From: Opitutaceae bacterium
Lineage (GTDB): Bacteria; Verrucomicrobiota; Verrucomicrobiia; Opitutales; Opitutaceae
NCBI GenBank assembly: GCA_016794785.1
Contig: JAEUHC010000019.1
Coordinates: 1 to 64,000, forward strand
DNA length: 64,000 nt
Direction: 5' to 3'
Position 1 is the first letter of the stretch. Each line of letters opens with the position of its first letter. Both the position numbers and the translations under genes were made by a program. Under the pieces are notes generated by a model, which had not been told where the DNA came from, searched no databases, and saw only the letters and a list, made by a program, of their open reading frames with translations. Below, one piece after another: positions 26,309 through 37,441 of this stretch.

Positions 26309-26716
26309 ATGACACCGCTCGATTTTTCCGACATAACCGCCCGCCTCGCCCGCTGGGAGTTTCCCGCCGGCATCGACGGTGTGGTTGGCATCGCGAGCGG
26401 CGGGGTGGTGCCAGCGGCGCTGGTCGCCCAGCGGCTCGGCGTCGGTCTCAAGGTGATCGCGCTCAACTACCGCGATGAAGCCAACGAGCCCCGCTTCGCG
26501 GCGCCTCGCCTGCTCTCCACCGTGCCCGACCTCGGCTCGTGGCGGCGGGTGCTGTTGGTCGACGATGTCTATGTGAGCGGCCGGAGCTGGCGCGCCGCGC
26601 GTGATCTTCTACCTCGTGATGTTGAGGTGCTGCCGTTTGTGCTCAAAGGCAAAGCCGACTTCGCGCTGATCCGCGACATCGACGGCTGCGTGCAGTGGCC
26701 GTGGAAACCCTTGTGA
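26309..26716 (+). CDS. Small phosphoribosyltransferase-domain protein
   Basis: 135 residues. PRT fold: VGIASGGVVPAALVAQRLG and the PRPP-binding VLLVDDVYVSGRSW. The size and lack of a hood domain match the HGPRT-like/ComF-like PRT domain proteins (some annotated as guanine/xanthine PRT). Substrate not determinable. Divergent from rsmE with 37 bp between starts. Confidence 0.8.
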   Translation: MTPLDFSDITARLARWEFPAGIDGVVGIASGGVVPAALVAQRLGVGLKVIALNYRDEANEPRFAAPRLLSTVPDLGSWRRVLLVDDVYVSGRSWRAARDLLPRDVEVLPFVLKGKADFALIRDIDGCVQWPWKPL

Positions 26717-26734
26717 GCGAAGGTCGCGGCGAGA

Positions 26735-26808
26735 TGGAGCGGGCGGGGGGAATCGAACCCCCGAGGCCAGTTTGGAAAACTGGAGTTTTACCATTAAACT
26801 ACGCCCGC
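26735..26808 (-). tRNA. tRNA-Gly (TCC)
   Basis: Complete cloverleaf on the minus strand: acceptor GCGGGCG/CGCCCGC, D-arm with AATGGTAAAAC, anticodon stem CCAGT/ACTGG with loop TTTCCAA (anticodon TCC), T-arm GGGGG-TTCGATT-CCCCC, discriminator T, and an encoded CCA (26735-26737). 71 nt plus CCA. Reads GGA/GGG glycine codons. Lies between the PRT gene and pilC. Confidence 0.97.
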
Positions 26809-26979
26809 GTGGTGCTAGTGGGTGAGCTTCGCGGCTGACCCGATCTGGTCAAGCCCGCTCATGGTCTGCGGGCGTATCGGTCGGGATGGAGTGCGGAGGC
26901 CGAATTTGACGGGTTTCTAACGCTCATTGCGGGCAATGTCGGTTGCGGCGGCTCTGGGCGTGCCGTTTTCTAGTTATCT

Positions 26980-28158
26980 ATGGCATCGATCTCTTCGGTC
27001 ACTACCAGCCCCTTCCAAGCGTCGCGCCAAGGCGCGTTCCGCAAGCCCAGCAATGTGAAGGCCGCCCAGGCACTCGCGAAGCAGAAATCCCTCGAGAAGA
27101 AGGCCAAAAACTACAAGCTCCCGCTCGGTGAGCTCGCGATCTTCACGCAGCAGCTCGCGTCGTTGCTCGCGGCCGGCCTGCCGCTCGTGCAGTGCCTCGA
27201 GGCACTGCAGGATCAGACGGAGGACGCCTGCTTCCGCATCGTGATTCGCGACGTGCGCGGGGACATCTCCCAGGGCAACTCGTTCTCATCCGCGGTGCGC
27301 AAATTCCCCAAGACTTTTCCCTCGCTCTTCATCTCCATGGTGGAGGCCGGCGAGGCGAGCGGCGGCCTCGCCGAGATTCTCGGCAAGGTCGCGAGCTATT
27401 TCGAGTCCACGGTGAAGCTGCAGAAGAAGGTGAAGTCCGCGATGACCTACCCCATCGCCGTCATCGGTCTCGCGGTCGCCTTGGTAAATGTGCTGCTGAT
27501 TTTCGTCATCCCGGTCTTCGCCGACATGTTCAAGGATTTCGGCGCCAAGCTGCCCGCCCCGACGCAGTTCCTAATCAGCGTGTCGGAATTCATGAAGGCC
27601 TACTGGTGGGCCATCGGCCTCTGCGCCTACGGCGCGTGGTGGGGTTACGGCAAGTTCACCGCGACACCCAACGGCCGCCGCATGCGCGACAGCTATCTCG
27701 TGCGCGCCCCGATCTTCGGCAACTTGGTCCACAAGATCGCGCTTTCCCGCTTTGCCCGCACCTATGCGACGCTCATCCGTTCCGGCGTGCCCATCCTCCG
27801 CACCCTTGAGATCGTCTCCGCGGCGAGCGGCAAGGTCCAGATCGAGGACGCCTGCGAGGATATCGCCAAACACGTCAGCCAGGGCGGCCAGGTTTCCGAG
27901 GTGCTCGGGGCCAACCCATTCTTCCCGCCGATGATGCGGCACATGGTCAAGGCCGGCGAGTCCACCGGCAACGTGGACGGCATGCTCAACAAAACCGCCG
28001 ATTTCTACGACGTCGAGTGCGAGGCCACGGTCGCCGCGCTGACCTCGCTCATCGAGCCGATGCTGATTGTTTTCCTCGGCATCGTGGTGGGTGGCATCGT
28101 GATGGCGATGTTCCTCCCCATTTTCCAGCTGGGTGCGGTCGCGGGCGGGCTAAACTAA
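26980..28158 (+). CDS. Type II secretion/type IV pilus inner-membrane protein (PilC/GspF)
   Basis: 392 residues. Two T2SF domains: KLPLGELAIFTQQLASLLAAGLPLVQCLEAL (~47) and IALSRFARTYATLIRSGVPILRTLEI (~247). Three hydrophobic helices lie at ~155-175, ~205-225 and the C-terminal ~360-385. Inner-membrane platform of a pilus or T2S assembly machine. No other pilus genes are in the window; the NtrC-like regulator follows 67 bases downstream. Confidence 0.92.
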   Translation: MASISSVTTSPFQASRQGAFRKPSNVKAAQALAKQKSLEKKAKNYKLPLGELAIFTQQLASLLAAGLPLVQCLEALQDQTEDACFRIVIRDVRGDISQGNSFSSAVRKFPKTFPSLFISMVEAGEASGGLAEILGKVASYFESTVKLQKKVKSAMTYPIAVIGLAVALVNVLLIFVIPVFADMFKDFGAKLPAPTQFLISVSEFMKAYWWAIGLCAYGAWWGYGKFTATPNGRRMRDSYLVRAPIFGNLVHKIALSRFARTYATLIRSGVPILRTLEIVSAASGKVQIEDACEDIAKHVSQGGQVSEVLGANPFFPPMMRHMVKAGESTGNVDGMLNKTADFYDVECEATVAALTSLIEPMLIVFLGIVVGGIVMAMFLPIFQLGAVAGGLN

Positions 28159-28225
28159 GCCGGCTTTGCGCCGCTGAATAGGCCCAGCGTCACCGCCGCC
28201 CATTCTTCGCCGTCTCCACCGCGCC

Positions 28226-29482
28226 ATGCCTTCCGTCCTCATTGTCGACGATCTCGTCTCGATCCACGAGATGCTGGAGGCTGTGATTGCGCCGACCGGT
28301 TTCACCACCGCGTTTGCGACTGACGGCGAAAAGGCCCTGGCGAAGTGCAAGACCGAGAAGTTCGATCTCGTGCTGGCCGACATCGACATGAAGCCGATGG
28401 ACGGCATCTCGCTGCTCAAGCAGATCAAGGCCTCGGATCCATCCGCCGTCGTCATCATCATGACCGCGTATGCCTCGACGGAGAGCGCGGTGCAGGCGCT
28501 GAAATTCGGGGCATTCGACTACCTGCAGAAGCCTTTTCGCGTCGATGAGCTGCTGGCCACGCTGCGCCGTGGGCTCGAATTCCGAAAATTCCAGTTCGAG
28601 CGCGCCTCGGTCGGTCCTGGGACTGGCGCGCAGAAACTCGATCTCGAGGCCCGTTTTGTCGGGACCAGCGCGCGTTTCACCAAGCTGCTCGCCCAAGTCC
28701 GCAAGCTCGCCACGGTGCGCAGCCCCGTTTTGCTCATCGGCGAAAACGGCACCGGGAAATCGTTCATCGCAGGAATCCTCCATGCTGCGAGCGGCGCGCC
28801 GGAGTCCGCGTTTGTCCGCATCGATTGCGCGCTCAGCACGGAGGACAGTTTTCGCAGCGGCCTTCTCGGTCAGAATGGCGAAGGCGGCACTTGGGTGAAG
28901 CAGGCGAAAGGCGGCACGCTCTTCCTCCAGCGTCTCGAATGCCTCGCCGAGTCCGTGCAAAAGGAACTCGTCAGTGTGCTGCGCAACACCGCCCACGGCT
29001 TCCGCCTCGTCTGCACCGCCAACCACGACCTCGAGAAGCTCGTGGACGAAGGCAAATTCCACGACGAGCTCTTCTACCGCGTCGCCTCTCTGCCGGTGCA
29101 TGTCCCGCCCTTGCGCGATCGGACGGAAGACATCGCGGTGTTGGTGAAGCGCTACGCCGCGGAAGCCGCCAATCCGCAGTTCGACGCCAACCTGCTCGAA
29201 TTTACCGACGATGCGCTCAGCGTGCTTTCGGCCTATCCTTGGCCCGGCAACCTGACCGAATTGGGCCAAGTCATCTCCCAAGTCGCTGCGACGACCGAGA
29301 CCCGCGTCATCACCTCGCAGCAGCTGCCCTTGCGCCTGCGCGACGTGCGCCGCTGGCCCTCGCTCACGGAATTCCTCGCCGGCCAGGAGAAGCAATACGT
29401 CGATCAGGTCCTGCATGCCTGCCGCGGCGACAAGGAACTCGCCGCCAAAGTCCTCGGGGTCGAACTCGTGAAAGTGGCCTGA
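28226..29482 (+). CDS. NtrC-like response regulator, degenerate AAA+ domain
   Basis: 418 residues. Receiver: acidic pair D8/D9, phosphoacceptor D52, MTAYAS and LQKPF with the conserved Lys, all intact. AAA+ domain: Walker A GENGTGKS at 172-179 is intact, but Walker B GGTLFLDEI is GGTLFLQRLE (229-238, both acidic residues lost) and no GAFTGA sigma54-contact loop is visible where it should occur (RSGLLGQNGEGGTW). The C-terminal Fis-type HTH stops after AAKVLGVELVKVA. It is unlikely to be a sigma54 activator. Its place after pilC suggests pilus/surface regulation. Confidence 0.88.
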   Translation: MPSVLIVDDLVSIHEMLEAVIAPTGFTTAFATDGEKALAKCKTEKFDLVLADIDMKPMDGISLLKQIKASDPSAVVIIMTAYASTESAVQALKFGAFDYLQKPFRVDELLATLRRGLEFRKFQFERASVGPGTGAQKLDLEARFVGTSARFTKLLAQVRKLATVRSPVLLIGENGTGKSFIAGILHAASGAPESAFVRIDCALSTEDSFRSGLLGQNGEGGTWVKQAKGGTLFLQRLECLAESVQKELVSVLRNTAHGFRLVCTANHDLEKLVDEGKFHDELFYRVASLPVHVPPLRDRTEDIAVLVKRYAAEAANPQFDANLLEFTDDALSVLSAYPWPGNLTELGQVISQVAATTETRVITSQQLPLRLRDVRRWPSLTEFLAGQEKQYVDQVLHACRGDKELAAKVLGVELVKVA

Positions 29483-29526
29483 TCGGCGCCCGCCGCGCGT
29501 CGCGCGGGCCGGATTTTGTGTAAGGC

Positions 29527-29545
29527 TGGGACAACGGTTGTCCCA
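29527..29545. promoter_or_regulatory. Perfect 19-bp dyad
   Basis: TGGGACAACGGTTGTCCCA: 9-bp arms around a single G. The one-base centre makes a DNA-binding site (for a dimeric repressor) more likely than an RNA hairpin. It lies 45 bases after the regulator stop and ~300 bases before carB. Confidence 0.45.
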
Positions 29546-29685
29546 TGGCTCCCGATAAGGTGGCGCCGTGAAAAGCATTCTTCGTCCCGTCACCTACGGC
29601 CACCTCCGTCTTAGCCGCCAGGAATTCAGCGCCCTGCAAACGGCCTGGGCTGCCATCGAGAGCCCCGTGCGATTGGCCTTGGTCT

Positions 29686-29749
29686 CACCCCGCCCGATAT
29701 CGCCTGCGCGTTCGGCCGACGCCAAGACGTCGGGGTGGGGCTTTTCTTT
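29686..29749 (+). promoter_or_regulatory. Possible attenuator in the carB leader
   Basis: A stem CCGACG (29716-29721)/CGTCGG (29728-29733) is followed by GGTGGGGCTTTTCTTT. An upstream segment CACCCCG (29686-29692) can instead pair with CGGGGTG (29731-29737), which would disrupt the stem. This is the layout of a transcription attenuator, but the stem is short and the proposal is untested. Confidence 0.3.
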
Positions 29750-29852
29750 GGGCGTGAGTCGCGGGGCATAATTTCCCCGTGGCGCGCTCGGCGACAGCTT
29801 TCCCGCTTGCCGCGCGTTTCGGCGTTCCCAACTCTCGCCGAAATCTACGCTC

Positions 29853-33095
<3,243 letters not shown>

Positions 33096-33100
33096 CGTTC

Positions 33101-33198
33101 GTAGCGGCGGGCGTCCCTGCCCGCCGGTTCAGGGCGAACGAATTCGGACAAACGAAACAACCCTTCAAACCACGGCGGGCAGGGACGCCCGCCGCTAC
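33101..33198. repeat. GTAG-type REP pair (BIME-like), 25-bp perfect inverted arms
   Basis: The arms 33101-33125 and 33174-33198 are perfect reverse complements, 48 bp apart. Each starts (from outside) with GTAG followed by CGGCGGGC, a GTCCCT loop and GCCCGCCG: an 8-bp hairpin. GTAG plus hairpin is the RAYT recognition unit known from E. coli REPs. Fills most of the gap between carB and the oxidoreductase. Confidence 0.88.
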
Positions 33199-33206
33199 CC
33201 CAGACC

Positions 33207-34175
33207 ATGTTCGCCATCCGCATCCACGAAACCGGCGGCGTTGAAAAACTCCGCGCCGAGGAAATCTCCATGCCGGCGCCCGGCCTGGGTGAGGTGCGCT
33301 TCCGGGTCGAGGCCGCAGGCCTCAACTTCATCGATACCTACAAGCGCAGCGGCCTCTACGCCGTGCCGTTGCCGCACACGCTCGGGCAGGAAGCCTCGGG
33401 CGTGGTCACGGCGGTCGGCGCGGGCGTGACGGAGTTTCGCGTCGGGGATCGCGTCGCCAGCGCATCCGCGGCCGGCACCTACGCGGCCGAGACGATCGCG
33501 CCGGCGGCGCAGGTCGTCTCCGTGCCGGCCAGTGTGTCCTCACAGCTGGCGGCGGCGGTGATGCTGCAGGGACTCACGGCGCACTACCTCGCCTGCGACA
33601 CGTTTCCGCTGAAGGCCGGCGATACCGCGCTCGTCCACGCCGCGGCCGGCGGGGTCGGCCTGCTGCTCGTGCAGATCGCGCGGAAGCGGGGAGCGCGCGT
33701 GCTCGCCACCACCGGCACCGCGGCCAAGGCCGCGCTCGCGCGCGAGGCCGGCGCGGAGGCGGTGTGTATTTACACGCGCGAGGATTTCGCCGCCGCGGCC
33801 CGTGCCTTTACGGGCGGGCGCGGGGTCGATGTGGTCTTCGACGGCGTGGGGCGCACGACGTTCGAGGGCTCCCTCGCGAGCCTGCGGCCGCGCGGACTGC
33901 TCGCCTCCTTTGGCAACGCCAGCGGCGCGGTGCCGCCGTTCGCGCCGCTGCTGCTTTCGCAAAAGGGCTCGCTGTTCTTCACGCGACCCACGCTCGCGCA
34001 CTACATCGCGACGCCGGCCGAACTGCGCTCCCGCGCCGCCGATCTCTTCGCGTGGATTGCGGACGGGGCTCTGCGGGTGAGCATCGGCGCGACTTATCCG
34101 CTCGCGCAGGCGGCCGAGGCGCATCGCGCGCTCGAAGGCCGGGCCACGACGGGCAAAGTGCTCCTGCTGCCCTGA
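33207..34175 (+). CDS. NADPH:quinone oxidoreductase (zeta-crystallin-like MDR)
   Basis: 322 residues. Medium-chain dehydrogenase fold without catalytic-zinc ligands: GLNFIDTYKRSGLY, GQEASGVVTAVG, and the Rossmann motif HAAAGGVGLLLVQIARKRGA. Closest to Qor/zeta-crystallin NADPH-dependent quinone reductases. The ATG follows the REP pair by only 8 bases. Confidence 0.9.
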   Translation: MFAIRIHETGGVEKLRAEEISMPAPGLGEVRFRVEAAGLNFIDTYKRSGLYAVPLPHTLGQEASGVVTAVGAGVTEFRVGDRVASASAAGTYAAETIAPAAQVVSVPASVSSQLAAAVMLQGLTAHYLACDTFPLKAGDTALVHAAAGGVGLLLVQIARKRGARVLATTGTAAKAALAREAGAEAVCIYTREDFAAAARAFTGGRGVDVVFDGVGRTTFEGSLASLRPRGLLASFGNASGAVPPFAPLLLSQKGSLFFTRPTLAHYIATPAELRSRAADLFAWIADGALRVSIGATYPLAQAAEAHRALEGRATTGKVLLLP

Positions 34176-34181
34176 GCGGGC

Positions 34182-35627
34182 CTACAGCAGTCGGCCCGGC
34201 TGATAGTCAGCCGCGCCCTTGTGCTTGCGGGCGAGTGGCTGCGCCTCGGCGATGAAGGCATCGACCTGATGCGGGGCCGCGCCGACGAAGCGTGCGTTTT
34301 CCGCGAGAATTTCCTGCAGGGCCTTTTTCCCGAGGCCGATGCGGCGATCGCCGGCGAGGCGGCCGAGCAAATCGGCTTCGCCGTCGCCAGTGCGCAGCGC
34401 CTTGGCGGCGGCGAGGGCGTGGCTCTTGATCGCCTCGTGCGCGGTCTCGCGGCCGGCGCCGCGCTTGACGGCTTCCATGAGGATCGTGGTGGTGGCGAGG
34501 AAGGGCAGGTTGCGCTCGTTCTCCGCCGCGACGGCCGCAGGGAAGACCTCCATCTGGCGCAGCACGGTGAGATAGGTTTCGAGCGCGCCGTCGATCGCGA
34601 AGAACGCGTCGGGCAGCGCCACGCGGCGGACGACGGAGCAGGAGACGTCGCCTTCGTTCCACTGATGGCCGGCGAGCGCGCCCGTCATCGCCACGTAGCC
34701 GCCGAGGATGGTCGAGAAGCCGCAGATGCGCTCGCAATTGCGGGCGTTGACCTTGTGCGGCATCGCCGAGGAGCCGACCTGGCCGTCCTGAAAACCCTCG
34801 GTGAGCAGGCCCGCGCCGGCCATCAGGCGCAGCGTGGTCGCGGCGCTCGCCGCCGCGGCGCCCATCTGGTGCAGCGCGCTCACGGCGTCGAAATCAAGCG
34901 AGCGCGGATAGACCTGCCCGACCGCGCCGAGCGACGCGCGGAAGCCGAGGTGCCGCAGCACGCGGGCCTCGAGCTGATCCACCTTGCCGGAGTCGCCGCC
35001 GAGCAGGGTGAGCTGGTCGAGCTGGGTGCCGACGGCGCCCTTGAGTCCGCGCACCGGATACCGCGCGAGCAGCTCCTCGACGCGGGCAAACGCGATCTGG
35101 AGTTCCTGGCCGAACATCGCGAGGCGCTTGCCGAGGGTGGTGGGCTGCGCGGGGACGTTGTGCGTGCGGCCCGTGATCATCAGGTCGCGGTGGGCCTCGG
35201 CCTGGCGGGCGAGGGCGAGCAGGGCGGCGGCGGCCTTGAAATGCACGAGCTTCAGCGCGCGGAACAGCTGCAGCTGCTCGACATTCTCCGTGAGATCGCG
35301 GCTCGTGAGGCCGAGGTGGATGAACTGCCGCTTGGCCAGATCGGAGAATTCCTCGATGCGCGCCTTCACATCGTGGAGCGTCACGCGCTCGCGCTTGGCA
35401 ATCGCGGCGAGGTCGATGTCGCCCTTCACGCGCTCGTAGTCCTTGATCGCCTCGGCGGGGATGGGCACGCCGAGGTCGCGCTGGGCCTTCATCACCGCGA
35501 TCCAGAAATCGCGCTCGAGGGCGACGCGCCCGTGCTGCGACCAGATGTCCCGCATCGCGGCCGAGGCGTAGCGCTCGGCGAGGACGTTGGGGATGGGCGC
35601 GGCGGCGGGGGAGGGCGGTTGGTTCAC
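34182..35627 (-). CDS. purB: Adenylosuccinate lyase
   Basis: 481 residues from GTG 35627; a TTG at 35702 would add 25 residues unlike the family. Fumarase/aspartase superfamily: GLTSRDLTENV, TGRTHNVPAQPTTLGKR and the signature GSSAMPHKVNARNCE are complete. Converts SAICAR to AICAR and adenylosuccinate to AMP. Convergent with the oxidoreductase (6 bases apart). Confidence 0.94.
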   Translation of the reverse strand: MNQPPSPAAAPIPNVLAERYASAAMRDIWSQHGRVALERDFWIAVMKAQRDLGVPIPAEAIKDYERVKGDIDLAAIAKRERVTLHDVKARIEEFSDLAKRQFIHLGLTSRDLTENVEQLQLFRALKLVHFKAAAALLALARQAEAHRDLMITGRTHNVPAQPTTLGKRLAMFGQELQIAFARVEELLARYPVRGLKGAVGTQLDQLTLLGGDSGKVDQLEARVLRHLGFRASLGAVGQVYPRSLDFDAVSALHQMGAAAASAATTLRLMAGAGLLTEGFQDGQVGSSAMPHKVNARNCERICGFSTILGGYVAMTGALAGHQWNEGDVSCSVVRRVALPDAFFAIDGALETYLTVLRQMEVFPAAVAAENERNLPFLATTTILMEAVKRGAGRETAHEAIKSHALAAAKALRTGDGEADLLGRLAGDRRIGLGKKALQEILAENARFVGAAPHQVDAFIAEAQPLARKHKGAADYQPGRLL

Positions 35628-35735
35628 GATGGGAAGGGCGTGGTCTATGCGCCGGCCCCGCGGGATGGCGAACGGAAAAACGTCGTGCGACCACGCCTGC
35701 AAAGCGGCGGAGGCGGTGCTGGACCCGCGCGCGCT

Positions 35736-36011
35736 TTAGCGATCAGGTTTCAGCGTGAAGCCCTCGGGCAGCCACAGGTCCACCGGCAGCCAGGATTCCG
35801 CCCCATCCTTGTGATGGCACACCACGACGGTGCCGCTTTGTCCGAGTGAAAACCGTGAGATCGGTGCTGCTGAGTCGAAATCCGAATCCGGTATTTTCGC
35901 GAGCAGGATGCCATTTTGGTAACCAGCCGCCGACAAGCAAAGCCGACCCGAGCTGGCATCATACCAGACTTTCTCGGCCACGAGATCAGCGGCGGAAAAA
36001 TCCACGTTCAT
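35736..36011 (-). CDS. Small protein paired with a DUF4160 protein
   Basis: 91 residues from ATG 36011, 26 bp overlapping the DUF4160 gene. Sequence: beta-rich with VAEKVWYDASSGRLCLS and a C-terminal AESWLPVDLWLPEGF. I cannot place it confidently; its position is that of the DUF2442-type partner usually coupled to DUF4160. No catalytic motif seen. Confidence 0.65.
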   Translation of the reverse strand: MNVDFSAADLVAEKVWYDASSGRLCLSAAGYQNGILLAKIPDSDFDSAAPISRFSLGQSGTVVVCHHKDGAESWLPVDLWLPEGFTLKPDR

Positions 36012-36201
36012 TGAGTTCCCTGATAAACTCATCCAGCGCCTCGCGCAACTGTGCATTCATGGCGGCATCCAGCCCGCGAATGGGCCCATCGACCAAATCA
36101 TAAACGCCGATTTCCCGGTCCTGCCGATAGACGTGGATATGGCGACCGCCGTGATCGGCGCTCGTGAACAACAGGATATAGCCGCGTATTTTTCGGCGCA
36201 T
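35986..36201 (-). CDS. DUF4160-like protein
   Basis: 71 residues. The motif SADHGGRHIHVYRQDREIG resembles the His-x-His core of DUF4160, followed by a helical end (LREALDEFIRELNERGFFRR). DUF4160 genes usually sit with a second small gene, in suspected toxin-antitoxin-like pairs of unproven function. ATG 36201 is 9 bases after the holA stop; its end overlaps the partner gene by 26 bp. Confidence 0.72.
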   Translation of the reverse strand: MRRKIRGYILLFTSADHGGRHIHVYRQDREIGVYDLVDGPIRGLDAAMNAQLREALDEFIRELNERGFFRR

Positions 36202-36210
36202 GGGTCTGCC

Positions 36211-37311
36211 TCACCCCGCCAGACACCGCACCGCCATCTCGCGCAGCACTTCCTCCTGTTCGGCGGGGCGCCGGACGATTTCCTCAAACGCGGCGATGAG
36301 CTCCTGCTGGTTGTCGATCAGGCGGCGCAGGGTGGGGAGGCGGGCGCTGCCGGCCAGTTTGCCGAGATACCACGGGTTCTGCGTGAAGAGATTATACGAG
36401 CTCTTCTCGGTCGCGCCGATGAACTTCGCGCCGTGCGCGGCCTGCGCCTTGGGGAAGCCGTCGAGGCCGCGCGGGCCGATGCGCACCGTGCCGGCGTCCA
36501 CGAGCGCGCGCACCTGGAGGAGGATGCGGTTGCGGTTTTGCAGCGCGCTGATCACGGGGCGTGCGTCGCCTCCGCCGAAGAAATGCCGGTGCAGCGCGGC
36601 GAGCGTCCATGGCAGATCGCCGCTGAAGAACGCCTCGGCGGCCTCGAAGAAATCGCCCTCGGCCACGTTGGGCGTGAGCTCGGCGACGTGCGCCTCCTCG
36701 ATGGCCGCGCCTTCGCCCGCGTAGGTGGCGAGCTTGCGCGTCTCCTCGACGACGAGCCGCGTGTTGGCGCCGACCTTGGCCAGCATCAGCTCGACCGCGC
36801 CGGGGGCGAAGCTCGCGCCAAACGCCCGCGCCTCCGCGAGCGCCACGCCCGCCAAGGCTTCGCCTGCGCCCTCGCCGTCGCCGCCCACGAGCGCGAAGTC
36901 GGCGTGCTTTTCGCACCACTTGGGGAACGAGCGCCGCCGGTCGATCGGCGCGGCGGTGATGAGCACCGCGGTCTCGGCGGGGTTCACGCCTTCGAGGATT
37001 TGCTGCAAATCCTCGACGAGGCGGAGCGTGCTCTCGGCGCGGCCGGTCACGGTGTCGGCGAGGAAGTTCACGTCCTTGAGCCACACGGCGCGCCGACCGC
37101 CGAACATCGAGACGGTCTGCACCGCGTCGCGGAAACGGTTCACGGCGCTCTCGACCTCGCCGACGTTGGCGGCAAAGCCATTGATGGTTTCGCGGGCAAA
37201 CTCATCCTCGATCTCGGCGGCGAGGGCGGCGAAGCGCTCCTTGCCCAGCCGGCCGACGAGGAAGTCGTCGTTGCCGCAGACAAAGGTGAAAGGCTTGGCG
37301 GAAGCAGCCAT
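36211..37311 (-). CDS. holA: DNA polymerase III delta subunit
   Basis: 366 residues from ATG 37311. HolA features: FTFVCGNDDFLVGR at the start, VQTVSMFGGRRAVWLKDVNF, and the C-terminal clamp-loader domain with ALQNRNRILLQVRALVDAG. Clamp-loader subunit that opens the beta sliding clamp. Divergence within this family makes motifs weak, but the layout is typical. Followed closely by the DUF4160 pair. Confidence 0.88.
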   Translation of the reverse strand: MAASAKPFTFVCGNDDFLVGRLGKERFAALAAEIEDEFARETINGFAANVGEVESAVNRFRDAVQTVSMFGGRRAVWLKDVNFLADTVTGRAESTLRLVEDLQQILEGVNPAETAVLITAAPIDRRRSFPKWCEKHADFALVGGDGEGAGEALAGVALAEARAFGASFAPGAVELMLAKVGANTRLVVEETRKLATYAGEGAAIEEAHVAELTPNVAEGDFFEAAEAFFSGDLPWTLAALHRHFFGGGDARPVISALQNRNRILLQVRALVDAGTVRIGPRGLDGFPKAQAAHGAKFIGATEKSSYNLFTQNPWYLGKLAGSARLPTLRRLIDNQQELIAAFEEIVRRPAEQEEVLREMAVRCLAG

Positions 37312-37441
37312 GGGAGCGTGACACTGGCGGCGAAGCGCGGGCTGGTGCACGAAAAAAAGGCGGCCGGCTCCGACCGTCCGAATGGGTCCGGGCGTCACAG
37401 AATGAACGTTCCTATCCCTGCGGCGTCTGTCTTCATCTTAC

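Larger units (their letters stand above)
29483..29852. other. 370-bp intergenic region and carB leader
   Basis: No convincing gene. From left: a GC-rich imperfect hairpin near 29487-29510 followed by ATTTTGTG, possibly terminating the regulator gene; a 19-bp dyad (29527-29545); a short GTG-initiated frame of 67 codons (29568-29771) without homologous features; then a hairpin with T-tract (29716-29749) and an AT-containing hairpin CGGGG/CCCCG (29762-29766 with 29775-29779). The last two would lie in the carB mRNA leader if transcription starts near 29600. Confidence 0.5.

Noticed and set aside
29568..29771. 67-codon GTG-initiated frame before carB
   Set aside because: No RBS, no recognisable features, runs through the hairpin/T-tract; treated as leader.
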